The notes: generated by a model not told the origin, from the sequence alone. A DNA stretch of 64,000 nt from Taudactylus pleione (GCA_031769625.1 JAUIMM010000887.1:136501-200500), one strand, 5' to 3'. Positions 19,930 to 31,138 are shown, counted from the stretch's first letter. A program made the numbers and translations.

Positions 19930-20480
19930 GTGTGCCCCGGTATGTAGTCAGGAATCCAGCGGTCAAAATGCCGGCCGTCGGCTTCCCGACTGTGAAATTC
20001 TGGTATGGGGCTAATGATAGGTGGCTAAATACCGATGCCTATCATCAGCCCCATGCCGAAATCCCAAAGCTCGGCATACCGAATGTAGGTAAGCCGGGCG
20101 TCTGGACTTGTAAGCAGCGCGGGGAGGTTAGGTTTAGGGACTCCCAGGGTGATTTAGGGTTAGGCACCGCCTCGGGAGGGTTAGGATTAGGCATGGGGAA
20201 GGGGGGTTAGGCGCAGGCACCACCGGGGGAAGCTTAAGGTTAGGCACCCCCACGGGAGGGTTAGGTTTAGGGAGTGGGGAGGGGGGGTCAAGTTTAGGCA
20301 TCCCTGGGGTGAGGTTAGGGTTAGGCACTAGGGGGAAGGTTAGAGTTAGGCATCCCTAAGGGAGGGTTAGGATTAGGGGGGAGAGGGGAGGGTTAGGGTA
20401 CTTGCCAGGTGCTGTCAGGATCTTCATCTGCCGGCCTTCCGGCGTCGGTATTTCATCTGCCGGTCTTAGGTCTGGCGATA
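19930..20480. mobile_element. MITE with internal telomere-like array
   Basis: The left part (tgtagtcaggaatccagcgg, then a palindrome around 20000-20055) matches sequence at 57090-57235 and partly 47575-47605 and 50245-50345. The right part ends with tcatctgccggtcttagg. Between them (20125-20400) lies an irregular G-rich array. It splits the Ngaro-like element, so it inserted later. Confidence 0.65.
20125..20400 (+). repeat. Irregular GGTTAGG/GTTAGGG-rich array
   Basis: About fifteen copies of gttaggg, gttaggtt and ggattagg are spaced by GC-rich linkers such as caccnccnnggga. The complementary form (cctaacc) recurs in the related MITE at 47605-47735. The irregular spacing and the MITE context argue against a true interstitial telomere. 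Confidence 0.75.
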
Positions 20481-20599
20481 TGTCATAACGATTCCGTGTG
20501 CCCCATTATATATTATATATTTCGCTTGGCTGATGGTTCTGGTTTACTATTTGGTACTGTATACTTTATTAACCTCTTTATCCAATTTTTTTACCAGGT

Positions 20600-21255
20600 T
20601 GTCGTTTGGATTATTCCTTTGTTTGGGTGGTGGGCCACTCTTACATTTTTTGGTTGTCTATATCTGAGGTGCTGTTGGGGTCAAGGGTGTTACCCGAGCT
20701 AGTGAATGTGAGATGGATTGGGCAGAGGGGTATGTGGTGGCATGAGCTAGGGTGGGTGCTTCAGGACTCGGTAGAAGGCTTTGGTTACCTCCATTTTTTT
20801 ATTATTCATCTTTGTGGGAACAATCATACTTCTAGATCATGTCTCGGTCTCCGCATTACTATACATGCGGATTTGATAGGTTTGATTGAGAGGTGGTCAT
20901 TTTGCTGTGTGCTGTGGTCTGACATTGTGCCACAATTGGTGTGGAGGGGTGCTGTCAGTCCTGTAGTGGTGGAGCAGTCACGGAGGAGGATTAATTCTGT
21001 GGTTGGCAGAGCAGTAGCTGGAGGGGGGGTTGAACAGTAGTGGGACACCCAGGCATCAGTCTCTCATATCGGCATTTGTTTAGGAGTGATGGAGATCACT
21101 TATCTAGACGTGGTACAGAAGTGTTTGTGAGGGACCTGGTTCAGGGGCTGAGGGGTTTAGATGTGTCGTTTTTTAAAGTTATGGGTTTTATGGTGGCGGT
21201 TGCGGACTTTAGGTCCTTATGTGGCCTGGTTGTGAACGGCCATGGGAAAGTTTAA
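20600..21255 (+). pseudogene. SGNH/GDSL hydrolase domain of the Ngaro-like element
   Basis: The first frame (from 20606) holds VWVVGHSYIFWLS, where the family has the GHS or GDS nucleophile serine. It is followed by VRWIGQRGMWWHEL, LHFFIIHLCGNNHTS (block with GN) and VLWSDIVPQLVWRGA, then RRRINSVVGRAVAGGGVEQ. The second frame (from 21040) continues with HPGISLS and LFRSDGDHLSRRGTEVFVRD, carrying the C-terminal D..H pair. One frameshift near 21040 separates them. Such esterase-like domains occur in the 3' part of Ngaro elements (family knowledge). Their role is unknown. Confidence 0.75.
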
Positions 21256-21392
21256 TTTTTGTAAGGTACTCTTTCTTCCCTGGGGGGTTACCCATGCGGC
21301 TGGGTCGGCATGAGGGCATGGGTCTTGTACTTCTCAGTTGCATGGGTGGCTTCCCAAGTTGTAGTCCCCATAGGGTTGGGCAGGAGGCCTGT

Positions 21393-21809
21393 GGGCCTGA
21401 TTCAGAGCCGGACGCTCTGACCAGAGCGCTCGCTCTGAATCAGGGCCCTCCTACCTAAACTTGGAGCGGCCTCTTGGACCCACAGCTTATGCGAGCGTCC
21501 ATGATGATGGTCGCGATGGTTAAGACCATCGCCACCATTGGGCTTGCGATGAGACCCTGCGGTAGGGTCTCAGTGACCGCAAGCCCTGGAGTGATTTTGG
21601 CTCTATCAGCCATGGGAACACCTCCATCTGGCCGACACGCCCCCGGCACGCCCCCTTTGGTGCGAGACCTGGAGCGACGGCTTCCCCGTCGCTCCCCGGG
21701 TCTCGCGCATGCGCACTACGGAGCTCCCTCAGTCGTGTGCATGTCCACTAGGGCACCATCGACCCACTTGCGAGCGCTCAGCGCTCGCGAGCGGGTCTGA
21801 ATCAGGCCC
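21393..21809 (-). mobile_element. Multi-hairpin Harbinger-type MITE (family A), reverse copy, TSD tgt
   Basis: The ends are gggcctgattcagag and gtctgaatcaggccc with tgt on both sides (21390-21392 and 21810-21812). It is a shorter reverse copy of the 15456 element and keeps several hairpins, such as 21397-21445 and the stem around 21509-21538. It is inserted just after the hydrolase remnant. Confidence 0.85.
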
Positions 21810-22939
21810 TGTGTCCCCTATGAGTTGAAGGGGGAGGGGCAGTTGGTCCCAAAATGCTTTTCTACAGTGGGCCATTTAGGGGCGATTCAGACACGGATGC
21901 AAAGCAGCGCACTTTCGCAGCCATCAGGGGCAGGGTATGCAAATTCCGTTATCGAAAGACAAGGCTTAAGGATGCCCTCTATGTCTTAGTGATGGCAGAG
22001 CGAACGCGCACCGGTCTAAAGATGCCCCCTTATCCTTCACAGAACAAATCATCTCCAGGAAGTGTATGTAATATCAGTAACATCGAGAGACATCGGAGCT
22101 GCTCGTAGCCCTTGAGGTAGACCCTACCCTGCCGCAAGCACTGCGATCACTGCAGGCTGAAATACAACCAGGTGACATGTACAATGACACCTCCATGCTA
22201 ATTATGAACGCCCATGAAACGCTGTTAGAACACACAGGCACGCCTGCGTTCACACATACACACCCCTTATTTACATAAACCTTCCTCTGACACCACCCAC
22301 AAATGGCACTATCTGTCACTCAAATTAGCACTCAGTCAGGGTACTACGAGTGTATGATTCCCGTTCGCAGTGACTGGCTCGTGCACACGCACTGCAATGC
22401 ATGCGCAGATGGGCGACAGGGCCGTTTCTAGGGGCGGGCGACCTGTGCAATTGCACGGGGCGCTCCGCCCTCAATGTAAAATATGCCGGGTCCTCCTGCA
22501 GGCTGCATCAGCACTGTGACAGCCTGTCCTACCTACAGTAACATGGCGCGCACCCAATTGCCGCCTTCCCTCCTCTCCTCCTGGGTGTCACATGACAGGA
22601 AGGGGAAGGTGCGCCGTGCCGCGCACACAACACATCAGCCGCACTGAAGAGTCTGTCCCGCCGGCTGAGAGTGACCTCAGACCTCAGTGACTGGGTGGTT
22701 GGCAGCGGCGGCGCTCGCACTCCAGACTGGGCGGCACTGACTGGGCATGGGATGGAAGCGCGGCAAGCGCACAGCAGCAGCTTCACCATGTTCCAACTTA
22801 CCTGTTCCAGGTAACTAAACTGTACCTCTGTGGGGGGAAGGGGAAGTGTGTGCAGCGTGTTGCAAATGTCACTGTCAGTTGTGCAGGCTGCCTGCAGCAG
22901 CATGTTGGGGCCTGGGGGGGCACAGAATGTGCTATGTCA

Positions 22940-23430
22940 TTTGGGGGTGCAGCATGTGTAATATCAATAGGGGGGGCGGAGTTGCAGCATGTGTAATATC
23001 AATAGGGGGGGCGGGGTTGCAGCATGTGTAATATCAATAGGGGGGGCGGGGGTGCAGCATGTGTAATATCAATAGGGGGGGTGGGGGTGCAGCATGTGTA
23101 ATATCAATAGGGGGGCGGGGTTGCAGCATGTGTAATATCAATAGGGAGGGCGGGGGTGCAGCATATGTAATATCAATAGGGGGGGCGGGGGAGCAGCATG
23201 TGTAATATCAATAGGGGGGACGTGGGTGCAGCATGTGTAATATCAATAGGGGGGCGGGGTTGCAGCATGTGTAATATCAATAGGGGGGGCGGGGGTGCAG
23301 CATGTGTAATATCAATAGGGGGGTCGGGGGCGCACCATGTGTAATATCAATAGGGGGGGCGGGTGTGCAGCATGTGTAATATCAATAGGGGGGCGGGGGT
23401 GCAGCATGTGTAATATCAATAGGGGGGGTG
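22940..23430 (+). repeat. 36-38-bp tandem repeat, about 13 copies
   Basis: The unit is gcagcatgtgtaatatcaat followed by a G-run and cggggnt. The length of the G-run varies between copies. It is a minisatellite, not CRISPR: there are no distinct spacers. Confidence 0.9.
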
Positions 23431-23820
23431 CAGCATGATGAGTAATGTATATGCTGGGCCCTCGGGGGGGGTGCAGCATGTGTAATATCAATTGGGGGGT
23501 GCAGCATGATGAGTAATGTATATGCTGGGCCCTCGGGGGAGGGTGCAGCATGTGTAATATCAATTGGGGGGGTGCAGCACGATGAGTAATGTATATGCTG
23601 GGCCCTTTTTCAATGTGTTTTATGTGGTTCTGGATTTAATAATGTATTTGAGGTGGATGTGGTTTTAAAACGTAGATTATGTGACTCTGGCTTTTCCAAT
23701 ATATTTTATGTGGACCTGGCTTATTTCAGTGTATTTTATGTGGACCTGGCTTATTTCAGTGTATTTTATGTGGACCTGGCTTATTCCAATGTATTTTATG
23801 TGGATCTGGCTTGTATTTTC
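23431..23820 (+). repeat. Two further tandem arrays
   Basis: 23431-23605 holds about two and a half copies of a unit near 70 bp that alternates gcagcatgatgagtaatgta with gcagcatgtgtaatatcaat. 23695-23820 holds about four copies of a 30-bp unit tgtattttatgtggacctgg plus cttatttcag. Confidence 0.85.
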
Positions 23821-24248
23821 AATGTACTGGGCTTGCCCCCAACGTGACTAGAAACGGGTGTTATACAAGTTCATACGCCTGCAAATGTCACACCAAAGGC
23901 ATGCACACAGAAATGCAACGAGGGCTTGTGACAGCTAGGCCACAACCCATTTTTTGAGCGCGCGCCTCCGGCGTGTGCATGCTGCCAGACGTTGATTTAA
24001 CTACATATATTTTTCAGCGCTTTGCCTCTTAAAGTTTAGCCACCCCTGGGCTCAGTAGTCACAGTGGCTGACATTCTGTGGTCTTTCGCGACCACGCTCC
24101 CTTACTGTGATACACCACCTCCTCGTGTCTGAATCAGGCCCTTAGCCTTCTATTGATCTGTGTGTGCCAAAGTTTTAACAAATCAATAAGAATAAATTAT
24201 TATTGAATAAAATAAACCACCTGGGATATTCGATCACCTGTGATCATA

Positions 24249-25228
24249 TAGGGCTCTATTTATTAACATTATTTTTACTAAAATAAAGTGAAAAAGGGTG
24301 TTTTCACACCCTTTTCACATTATTTAAGTATCACCTAAAGTTACTACAGTGCAATTGGAGTAGAATTCGTAAAATTCTACTCCAACCCCTAATTATCACT
24401 TATTTTTAGTAAGCAGATCGCATTTCCCATAATTGTAATGGGAAATGTGATCTGGCCAAAGTTACTAAAAATAAATTGTGAAAAAATACTGGGGAAAGCC
24501 CTGTGATAATAACGCCACCTGGAGGTGGCGTTATCCAGGGTCTCCCCCAGTTACCGGACTCCTGCTCTGCTCTAATGGGCAAATCAGAGCCCGGAGCCAG
24601 GCCCAGTGATCAGCTGTGTGGTCTAAACAGACCACACGCTGATCTCTGCTAAAAAAGAAAATAAAAAAAATGTATATATAAAAAAAAACTTACCTGAGTC
24701 CAGGGACCGGTGGTCGGGGCTCCGGTGATGTGTCCCCTCCATTCAGCTGGTAACAGGGGAAGGTGCTTGAAAACGGGGGAGTGGAGATCCGAACGCAGGC
24801 GTGCCTAACGGTCAAAAGGGCGTTTAATGGGAGTGCATAATTAGTAAAGGAGCGTCATCGACCATGTCACTTGGTTGTCTTTTAGCCTGAACTGCTCGCA
24901 GTGATAGCAGTAAGAAAAACCTACCACAAGCACTGCGAGCAGTTCAGATGCCTTTCGATGTACCCGATTAATCTAATAAATACCAGAGATGACATGTGAT
25001 GCGAACGGCAAAGGGGCGTCTTTACAAAATAGCAGTGCATTTTTCGTTCGCTCGCTCAGACATAGAGGAGTCAACAAACCGCAAAGAGCGAGTGCTCAAT
25101 TTATATAGCCGACCCCTTTTTTGGAACGACCATCCGTAAATAGCGTCTGGCTCTGAATCAGGCCCTCAGTCGGTAATATCACACTACAATCTGCATTACA
25201 AATGCGGATTATAGTAAATAGAGCCTAT
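24249..25228. mobile_element. Foldback element built of separate hairpins, with a nested fragment
   Basis: The ends are gggctctatttattaac and atagtaaatagagcc. The left part (24289-24645) is a chain of hairpins: gtgaaaaagggtg with its complement, attggagtagaatt with its complement, cagatcgcatttcccat with its complement, aacgccacc/ggtggcgtt and gtgtggtct/agaccacac. A short hairpin aatctgcat/atgcggatt lies near the right end. Target-site bases (ata and tat) do not match clearly. A fragment of a family B MITE lies inside (24788-25168). Confidence 0.65.
24788..25168 (-). mobile_element. Family B Harbinger-type MITE fragment
   Basis: It is the reverse of the 51388-51988 family (cgaacgcaggcgtgcct, gtgcataatta, actgctcgcagtg) and ends at gctctgaatcaggccc. 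The other terminus is missing. Confidence 0.65.
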
Positions 25229-25413
25229 AGTGCACTATGGGAAAGGTGACTGTTAGAAGCAAAAACCTCCTAAAGCAGTTCTGTATAGTTCTAATAATTA
25301 CTCTGTCCTGCGAACAAAGGAGAGAGCACTGAATGTCATGGATTGGTATGAAGGAACTGTAATATACTCCTTGTTATGTGACTATCAACATTTAGTTAGG
25401 TTGGTGAGACAAA

Positions 25414-25715
25414 GAGCCTGATTCAAAGGTGGACGCAGTGTTGATTTCGGTCGCAACCTGTTGATGTTTTCAGTCTGCGTCCAAATAGCACCGATGGTTA
25501 CTGCTGGGGGGCACAGAACTCATTTGGACGCAGAGAAAGACATTTCAGTATGCTGGCAACAAGGTGAAGGCTAGCTAGTTGCAGGCATGACGTGGCCATC
25601 TTTTTTCGCAGTTGCACTGGCACTGGCGGCCATGTTCTGTATGAATCCCATCGACTGTGGCATTAGCATAAAGAGGCAGTATCAGATACATTACTGTCCA
25701 CATCTGAATCAGACC
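25414..25715. mobile_element. Small Harbinger-type MITE
   Basis: The ends gagcctgattcaaaggtgga and ccacatctgaatcagacc are imperfect inverted repeats with the family's tgattca core. Divergent ends make the target duplication unreadable. Confidence 0.5.
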
Positions 25716-27257
25716 TAGAATGCAATGTGCATAGGCCGGCATTCTTGTGTAAAAATTGTAAAGATGCTTAGAGATTAAGGGTTATATTTGCTAATGTTCG
25801 TTTTTGACTTTAGTGTGATTTGACATTCGATTTTAATTCAATTTTGCATCTGGAAATTTACTAAAGGCAAAATCGAATGTCAAATCGAACATAAAACCAA
25901 ATTTCACTCAAATCCCACTCAAATTCGAACATCGGAAATACATTGATACTTTTACATAGACCAACACACAAATCCCTTATTTACTAATATTCAATTTGAC
26001 ATTGAACACAAATTCGAACTTCAAATCCCCATATGAATAGAACTGCTTCATGCTTTCGATTCTACCATGAGCAGGTCTGATTGGCACAGACACTTGCACA
26101 GATCAGTGAGATTTGTGCATGCATTTGTGTGTAAAAAAGTGTTAAAAAAAATGACGTGCCCCCCAAATCCCAACCAGCCCCGAACTTTTCAGAGCCAGTC
26201 CTGGTTGTGTAAATACGGGAGACAAAAGACATTGGGGATCCCCTGTATTTACCACAACCAGCACTGGGCTAAGCGAGCCAGTCCTGGTTTTGGAAATACA
26301 GGGGACAAAATGAGTAAGGGTCCCCTGTATTTACCATAACCAGCACTGGACTCTTTCTAGTGGGAGTGTAATGCCACAGCCAGGGGAACCCTTTCACCCG
26401 GTCCCCCGGCCAAAGTATTATGCTTGACCCTAGTCAGCTTAGGCCGGGGATCCCTCGGGAAGTGGGGACATCCCAAATAAAGGAGTCCTACTCTCTTGGG
26501 CACCCCAGGCCAGGGCTAATAGCCCAGAGCTATCCCCGGCACCCCTGAATGGCAGGTGGGTGGGTGTATGGACCTTATTCAGAGTCGGTCGTTGCGGCCG
26601 CACGGTCGTACGACCAACGACCTCAAAATCCGATCGTATGGCAGGGTGATCGTAAACAAAGTGACGCTCATTCGTTAGCACTGCACCTCCTCTAGTTACC
26701 GACTGATCTGAATGAACGATCGAGTCAATAGTAGTCAGGCGCTGTCAGTCGCTGTATGCTAATTATGTTCTGATGTTTGTGGCCGTATGTGCTGTTTTGA
26801 TGGTCACATGTCATGTTTACATGGACTATCGATCAGCTTGTTATTAGCTTGTTGGCAATTATCTAATTAAGTGTTTAACTCTTGCTGTTTTTTAAAACGA
26901 GTTTTTTCTCATGTGTCAATAAACTTTATTGCTCATTTTGTGTTTGTTTTCTCCGTTCTTATTTTTTCACACAATCTTAAAAACAAAGTAAGGTGTATTA
27001 ACTGTGAATGTCCGTTTGCTAATTGTGTTAACTTTATAAATGCATGTGCATTTTGCGTTAGGATCATTTGCACTCTTATGTTTGCAATTGCACACTGCGT
27101 GTTGTAGCCAATCAAATGTCACCTTATTTTTCGGCACACATGATTAAAGGATTGGCCAATAGTGGTGTTTTTGATGAAAGTGTAAATATTTTAGCCAATC
27201 ACATTTTTTCTACCCCATGTATATTTCATGTTTTCTGTAAAAACGCCCATTGCCATC

Positions 27258-28841
27258 ATGAGAGCCACAGCGTTTACCAGGAGAGAGCTGCTAGTCCTGG
27301 TGAACATCATGGACAGGCGGATCACCCAGGCTGTGCCGCCCATTACAAATCAGGCAAAACGGGCCGCCTATGCGGAGGTGAGGCAAGCCCTCCGATCAGC
27401 AGGCTTTCGCAGAACTATAGCTCAATTAGAGCGTCGCTGGTTGGACCTGGGCCGCCGGTCGCCAGCGCTCCTCAGTAATTTGCGTTTGCAAATACGCAGA
27501 TGTAAGTATGCGTTTTTTTAAGTCTTAATTAGTGGACTGTTAAAAATGCATGTTCCTTTGCCAATTATTTTAGTCAATGTTAAAAAACCCTCCTGTATGT
27601 TGTCCCTATTGTACAGAATGAGTACTTGTGTTGTGTAACCGAAATTCAAAATTTTATGTTTGTGTTTTTATGTTTACATTTTAGGAGCCCAGCGGAGACA
27701 GAGAAGGGCACGGCGACAGAGAAGACAAGCTTTAAATCAGCAGCCCTCACCTGCATCTCCTTAACCCAGCCCTCCCTCCCTCCCCACCACCATACTCCCC
27801 CAGTAATCCTCCCTCTCTGTTCCAATCCTCCCCAAGTCTGCCTCCCTCCCCTGCCCACTCATCCCAAATGTCCCAAATATCCCCACCCTGTGATCTTCCC
27901 GCCTCCATTTCCCCTTCCACCATTCCCCCCACTCCAGAATATTCACCCTCCCCCGAATCTTCGCCGGCACCATTTGTTGGTGTATCTGATCACTCTCAGG
28001 GTATGTGTTTTGTTTTTTTTGTTTTTTTGGGTATGTTTGTTAGCCATGTCTGGTTTTTTTTGTTTTTTTTTAATTTGCTGGATGGATGTTCTAACATCAT
28101 TGCACAGTAATGCTGTTTTTCAGACTTACAACCATATGTTTATTGTCTGGCCCTTTTATTGTTTTGTGGTCCTCAAAATTTTTTTTTTTTTTTTATATAA
28201 AATTTTTTTGTAGTTTGAGGAACTAATGATTACATTTGGATTAGTATTTTACAATGTCCCAAAACCTGTCACCAAACTTGCCAAGGTGCTAGGAACCAGA
28301 CTACCCTTGTTGATGTTGTGTACACTGTGTTTAAAATGTACTAATATACTTAGGCAAAGTGATGTTTTTTATAGGCCAAAAAATATATATTTTTTTTGGT
28401 TTATCAACAACATTCTAGAAGTGAATACATGCATTCTGTTTTAAGGATATGGCCATCATGACTTAAGAATACACCTCCCATTATTTGTAACATCGTCATA
28501 GTGGATTTTGGATTATGCCACATACTTAGTGTTTAACATTTTTTGAACAACAGAAAAGTATAAACCTATTAATAATGTTGTGTGTCTGATACTTTCAAAC
28601 ACACCGTAACATCAGTGTATTTAAACACTTTTTGGTACATTGAATAATGTGTAAGGTTCAAATGTTTTTAATTGTAATGAAGTATTTAATCCGCATTTGT
28701 AACAATTTTTCAACAGATCTAACCCACATCCTGAGGGATATTCGGGCAGAGCTGCGCGAGACATCGGGCTACTTATTGCAGGCATACTGCTGCCTCCAAA
28801 GAATAGTGGGGCGTTTTTTTTTTTTGTTTACATTTTTTTAA
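27258..28841 (+). CDS. SANT/Myb-like DNA-binding protein, second type (Harbinger 2), damaged
   Basis: Exon 1 (27258-27501) encodes MRATAFTRRELLVLVNIMDR, then AAYAEVRQALRSAGFRRTIA and QLERRWLDLGRRSPALLSNL. This is a compact three-helix SANT/Myb-like domain with the F(T/S)R.EL..LV start shared with the other Myb gene but a shorter, different remainder. A GT donor follows. The next exon (from about 27685) gives an arginine-rich stretch AQRRQRRARRQRRQAL. A frameshift near 27765 then leads to a Pro/Ser-rich part ending APFVGVSDHSQ at a GT donor (28000). The last exon (28717-28841) encodes DLTHILRDIRAELRETSGYL and a short tail, probably an oligomerisation helix. Joining exons 1 and 2 as annotated gives TGA, so a splice site or base has changed. 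AATAAA lies at 28858. Role by analogy: DNA binding for the transposase (inference). Confidence 0.6.
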
Positions 28842-28863
28842 CATTTGTATTAAAAAAAATAAA

Positions 28864-29352
28864 AGTTGAGTTATTTCCAACATTTGTCCTCTTTTTTGCC
28901 AAACATTAAAGGGTGTAATTCTGCATGGGCAAAATTTTAGGAACAAAGGTGGGTTCCTTTCCATAGTGTAAGAACTTAAAACATGTATTATTAAACATTA
29001 GGAAAATTTGCAGTAATGTTGTTTATTTTACAATTATGGTTTGGCATACATTATACACCTCAAAATGACTTACAAATTTCACCAAAAAATAGCAACAATA
29101 ATTTTTGCATCATTTAAAACATTTATTACATAACAAACATGTTGCCAACAGGCTTTTAATGGTAAAAATAAAAACATAACAGATTCACACATAACAAATG
29201 TCCTCATGGTTTGTGCAAATTAAACATCTGGCTTAGTCAAACCTAAACAAGTTTAGTAAAAACCAAACTGATTTTGGAATGGAAAACATAACAATTACTA
29301 AAACAAAAGGCAAATTAACTAAACATGTTGGGGGATATCCGTGCAAAATGTG
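28864..29352. other. Spacer between convergent genes
   Basis: AT-rich sequence between the convergent 3' ends of the SANT and transposase genes. On the minus strand it holds AATAAA at 29122-29127, the likely signal of the transposase. No other feature is seen. Confidence 0.5.
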
Positions 29353-30550
29353 TTAGTAGTCCAAAAACATACAGGGTATTGCCAATGGGTTCCATTTTTT
29401 ATACATGTTTTGGAAAGTGTTGTGATTTTGTTGGTCTGAAAAGAAAACAAAAGAAAAAGGGCCACATTAAAATACATTTAGCAAAATTGTATTTTCTATT
29501 CCAAAAAATGTAAATATGCATACCTAAAAAAACGTAAAACAACATCATCGCATCTGCCCCCCCCGACAGCATGACAACACCTTCCTCCGGGGGGCCATTC
29601 TCTGGCAAGGCCTCCTCTGGCTGCATGGGTACTCGACTCCTTATTGCAATGTTGTGTAAAATCCCACACAGGACCACAATGCGAGAAACCATATCCGGCG
29701 AGTACATGAGTGCACCACCATAGTGATGGAGACACCGGAACCGGCCCTTTAAAAGGCCGATACAGTGCTCCACCACCTGCCTGGTGGCAGTAAACGCAGC
29801 ATTATACTGAGTTTGGGGCCCTGGTGTGGGAGTCAAATAAGGAGTCAGCAGCCAGGGCGTACAAGGATATCCACTGTCACCTCATGGAAATGGGACACCA
29901 AAAGATATACATTTAACATGAGAACCTGTTTACACTATTACTAGAAAGACATACTGGATTTTTACTTACCAAGAATCCACGCGTCACCAGCTTGCAGTGT
30001 GCTTAATTTGGGCCAAATCCCTGAATGCTGGATCACATATGCAACATGGCTGCAGCCTGGGAGTTTTGCATTCAGGGAGAGGATCTGGAGGGAGGCATCA
30101 CATAGCACCATTACATTTAGGGAATGGAAATGTTTGCAGTTCCTATATATTTGTTCCCTGCATGCAGGGGGCTGAAGTGCTATGTGAGTGCCATCCACTA
30201 CCCCTATGACGTGTGGAAAGCCTGCAATTTCAAAGAACTTCTGCTTTACCACATCAAGGGCTTCCATATCCAAAGGCATACTAATAAAATGTGCTAGATG
30301 ATTGAAAAATGCATCTAGCACACGCCTCAGGATCTGTGAAAATGAGGACTGGGAGAGGCCACCCACCAGCCCCACAGTGGTTTGGAAGGACCCTGGGGTG
30401 CAGAAATGTAACACCGCCAACAACTGTGTAAGTGGTGAGATTGCTGTAGGAATGTTAATCTGACTTTCTAGATCATTCTTTATTATTGAAAGAGTGTCTA
30501 GGATAATACTAGGAGGCAGGCGATAAGTGGTAACAACCACATCATCAGGC
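29353..30550 (-). CDS. Harbinger (HARBI1-like) DDE transposase, N-terminus lost in a repeat
   Basis: The nuclease cuts the element out and inserts it at 3-bp targets. The exons I infer on the minus strand are about 30550-29970, 29880-29524 and 29435-29353, with borders G/GTAAGT, CATGAG/GT, TTAG/GTATGC and TTTTCAG/AC. The joins stay in frame. The protein starts readably at DDVVVTTYRLPPSIILDTLS. The catalytic residues are D in GVVDGTHIALQPPA, D in LGDSGYPCTP (made by the first splice) and E in VVEHCIGLLKGRFRCL. The core of the DDE nuclease is thus present. Upstream of DDVVV the coding sequence is replaced by CACAAAAA-type repeats, whereas element 1 has a normal N-terminus there. The frame stays open through the repeat as a Cys/Val/Phe string. 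This copy is probably inactive or altered. Confidence 0.82.
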
Positions 30551-30770
30551 ACACAAAAACACACACAAAAACCAACACCACACAAAAACAAACACACAAA
30601 AACAAACACACACACAAAAACAAACACACAAAAACAAACACACACACAAAAACAAACACACAAAAACAAACACACACACAAAAACACACACAAAAACTAA
30701 CACCACACAAAATGAAACACACAAAAACAAACACACAAAACAATCACACACACAAGCACCTCGCAATCAA
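30545..30770. repeat. CACAAAAA/CACACA repeat in the transposase 5' end
   Basis: Irregular units of cacacaaaaa and caaacaca run from the edge of the readable transposase frame upward. They overlie the place where the transposase N-terminus should be, judged from element 1. Confidence 0.9.
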
Positions 30771-31020
30771 AATCAAACAAACACCTCACAAACTACACAC
30801 ACAAGCACCTCGCAATCAAAATCAAACAAACACCTCACAAACTACACACACAAGCACCTCGCAAACAAAATCAAACAAACACCTCACAAACTACACACAC
30901 AAGCACCTCGCAATCAAATTCAAGCAAACACCTCACAAACTATACACACAAGCACCTCGCTATCAAATTCAAACAAACACCTCACAAACTACACACAAGC
31001 ACCTCGCAATCAAATTCAAA
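30755..31020. repeat. About 51-bp tandem repeat, five copies
   Basis: The unit contains caagcacctcgcaatcaaa and caaacacctcacaaactac. It lies in the divergent promoter region of Harbinger 2, next to the CACAAAAA repeat. Confidence 0.9.
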
Positions 31021-31138
31021 CTATTTTACTATTAACCAACAACTCCTGCACCACCAAACACTCCAACTACAACCCACAAGTAAGTGAAAATTTGGCTTTG
31101 CCTTAAATAAAGAAACCAAACAGCAATTATTGAAACAT

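Larger units (their letters stand above)
16386..21392 (+). mobile_element. Decayed Ngaro/DIRS-like tyrosine-recombinase retroelement
   Basis: The pieces occur in order on the plus strand: gag-like N-terminal part (16386-17227), zinc-finger gag part (17415-17864), reverse transcriptase (about 18124-18402), RNase H (18600-19109), a poorly readable stretch where the recombinase should be (19110-19920) and an SGNH hydrolase (about 20600-21255). This order and the 3' hydrolase fit Ngaro-type elements of vertebrates (family knowledge). Frames are broken many times. A MITE (about 19930-20480) interrupts it before the hydrolase. The terminal repeats were not found, so the borders are approximate. Confidence 0.7.
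22417..23858 (+). mobile_element. Nested hAT-type non-autonomous element
   Basis: Opposed ends cagggccgtttctaggggcg and ctagaaacgg suggest hAT-type inverted repeats. The last right-hand bases do not match and no clear 8-bp duplication is visible, so the right border is approximate. It holds three tandem arrays and no coding capacity. Confidence 0.55.
21879..24141 (+). mobile_element. Harbinger-type non-autonomous element (family B), TSD tta
   Basis: The ends are ggggcgattcagacacg and cgtgtctgaatcaggccc, flanked by tta (21876-21878 and 24142-24144), the classical Harbinger TWA target. The subterminal part at 22080-22270 matches the MITEs at 51388-51988 and 9553-9840 (gcaagcactgcga, aattatg, cacgcctgcgtt). 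A hAT-type element (about 22417-23858) is nested inside and accounts for much of the length. Confidence 0.8.

Noticed and set aside
20125..20400. True interstitial telomere
   Set aside because: Spacing and sequence are irregular and the array lies inside a MITE with relatives elsewhere in the window.
22940..23430. Possible CRISPR-like array with regular 36-38-bp spacing
   Set aside because: The whole unit repeats and there are no unique spacers. The context is a vertebrate non-autonomous transposon.
27626..28213. 195-residue proline-rich frame as a separate gene
   Set aside because: It overlaps exons of the SANT gene in another frame and then runs through T-rich intron sequence. The splice-consistent frame is preferred.
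30498..30766. Cys/Val/Phe-rich frames that look like membrane peptides
   Set aside because: Translation of CACAAAAA-type repeats. The composition is fully explained by the simple sequence.
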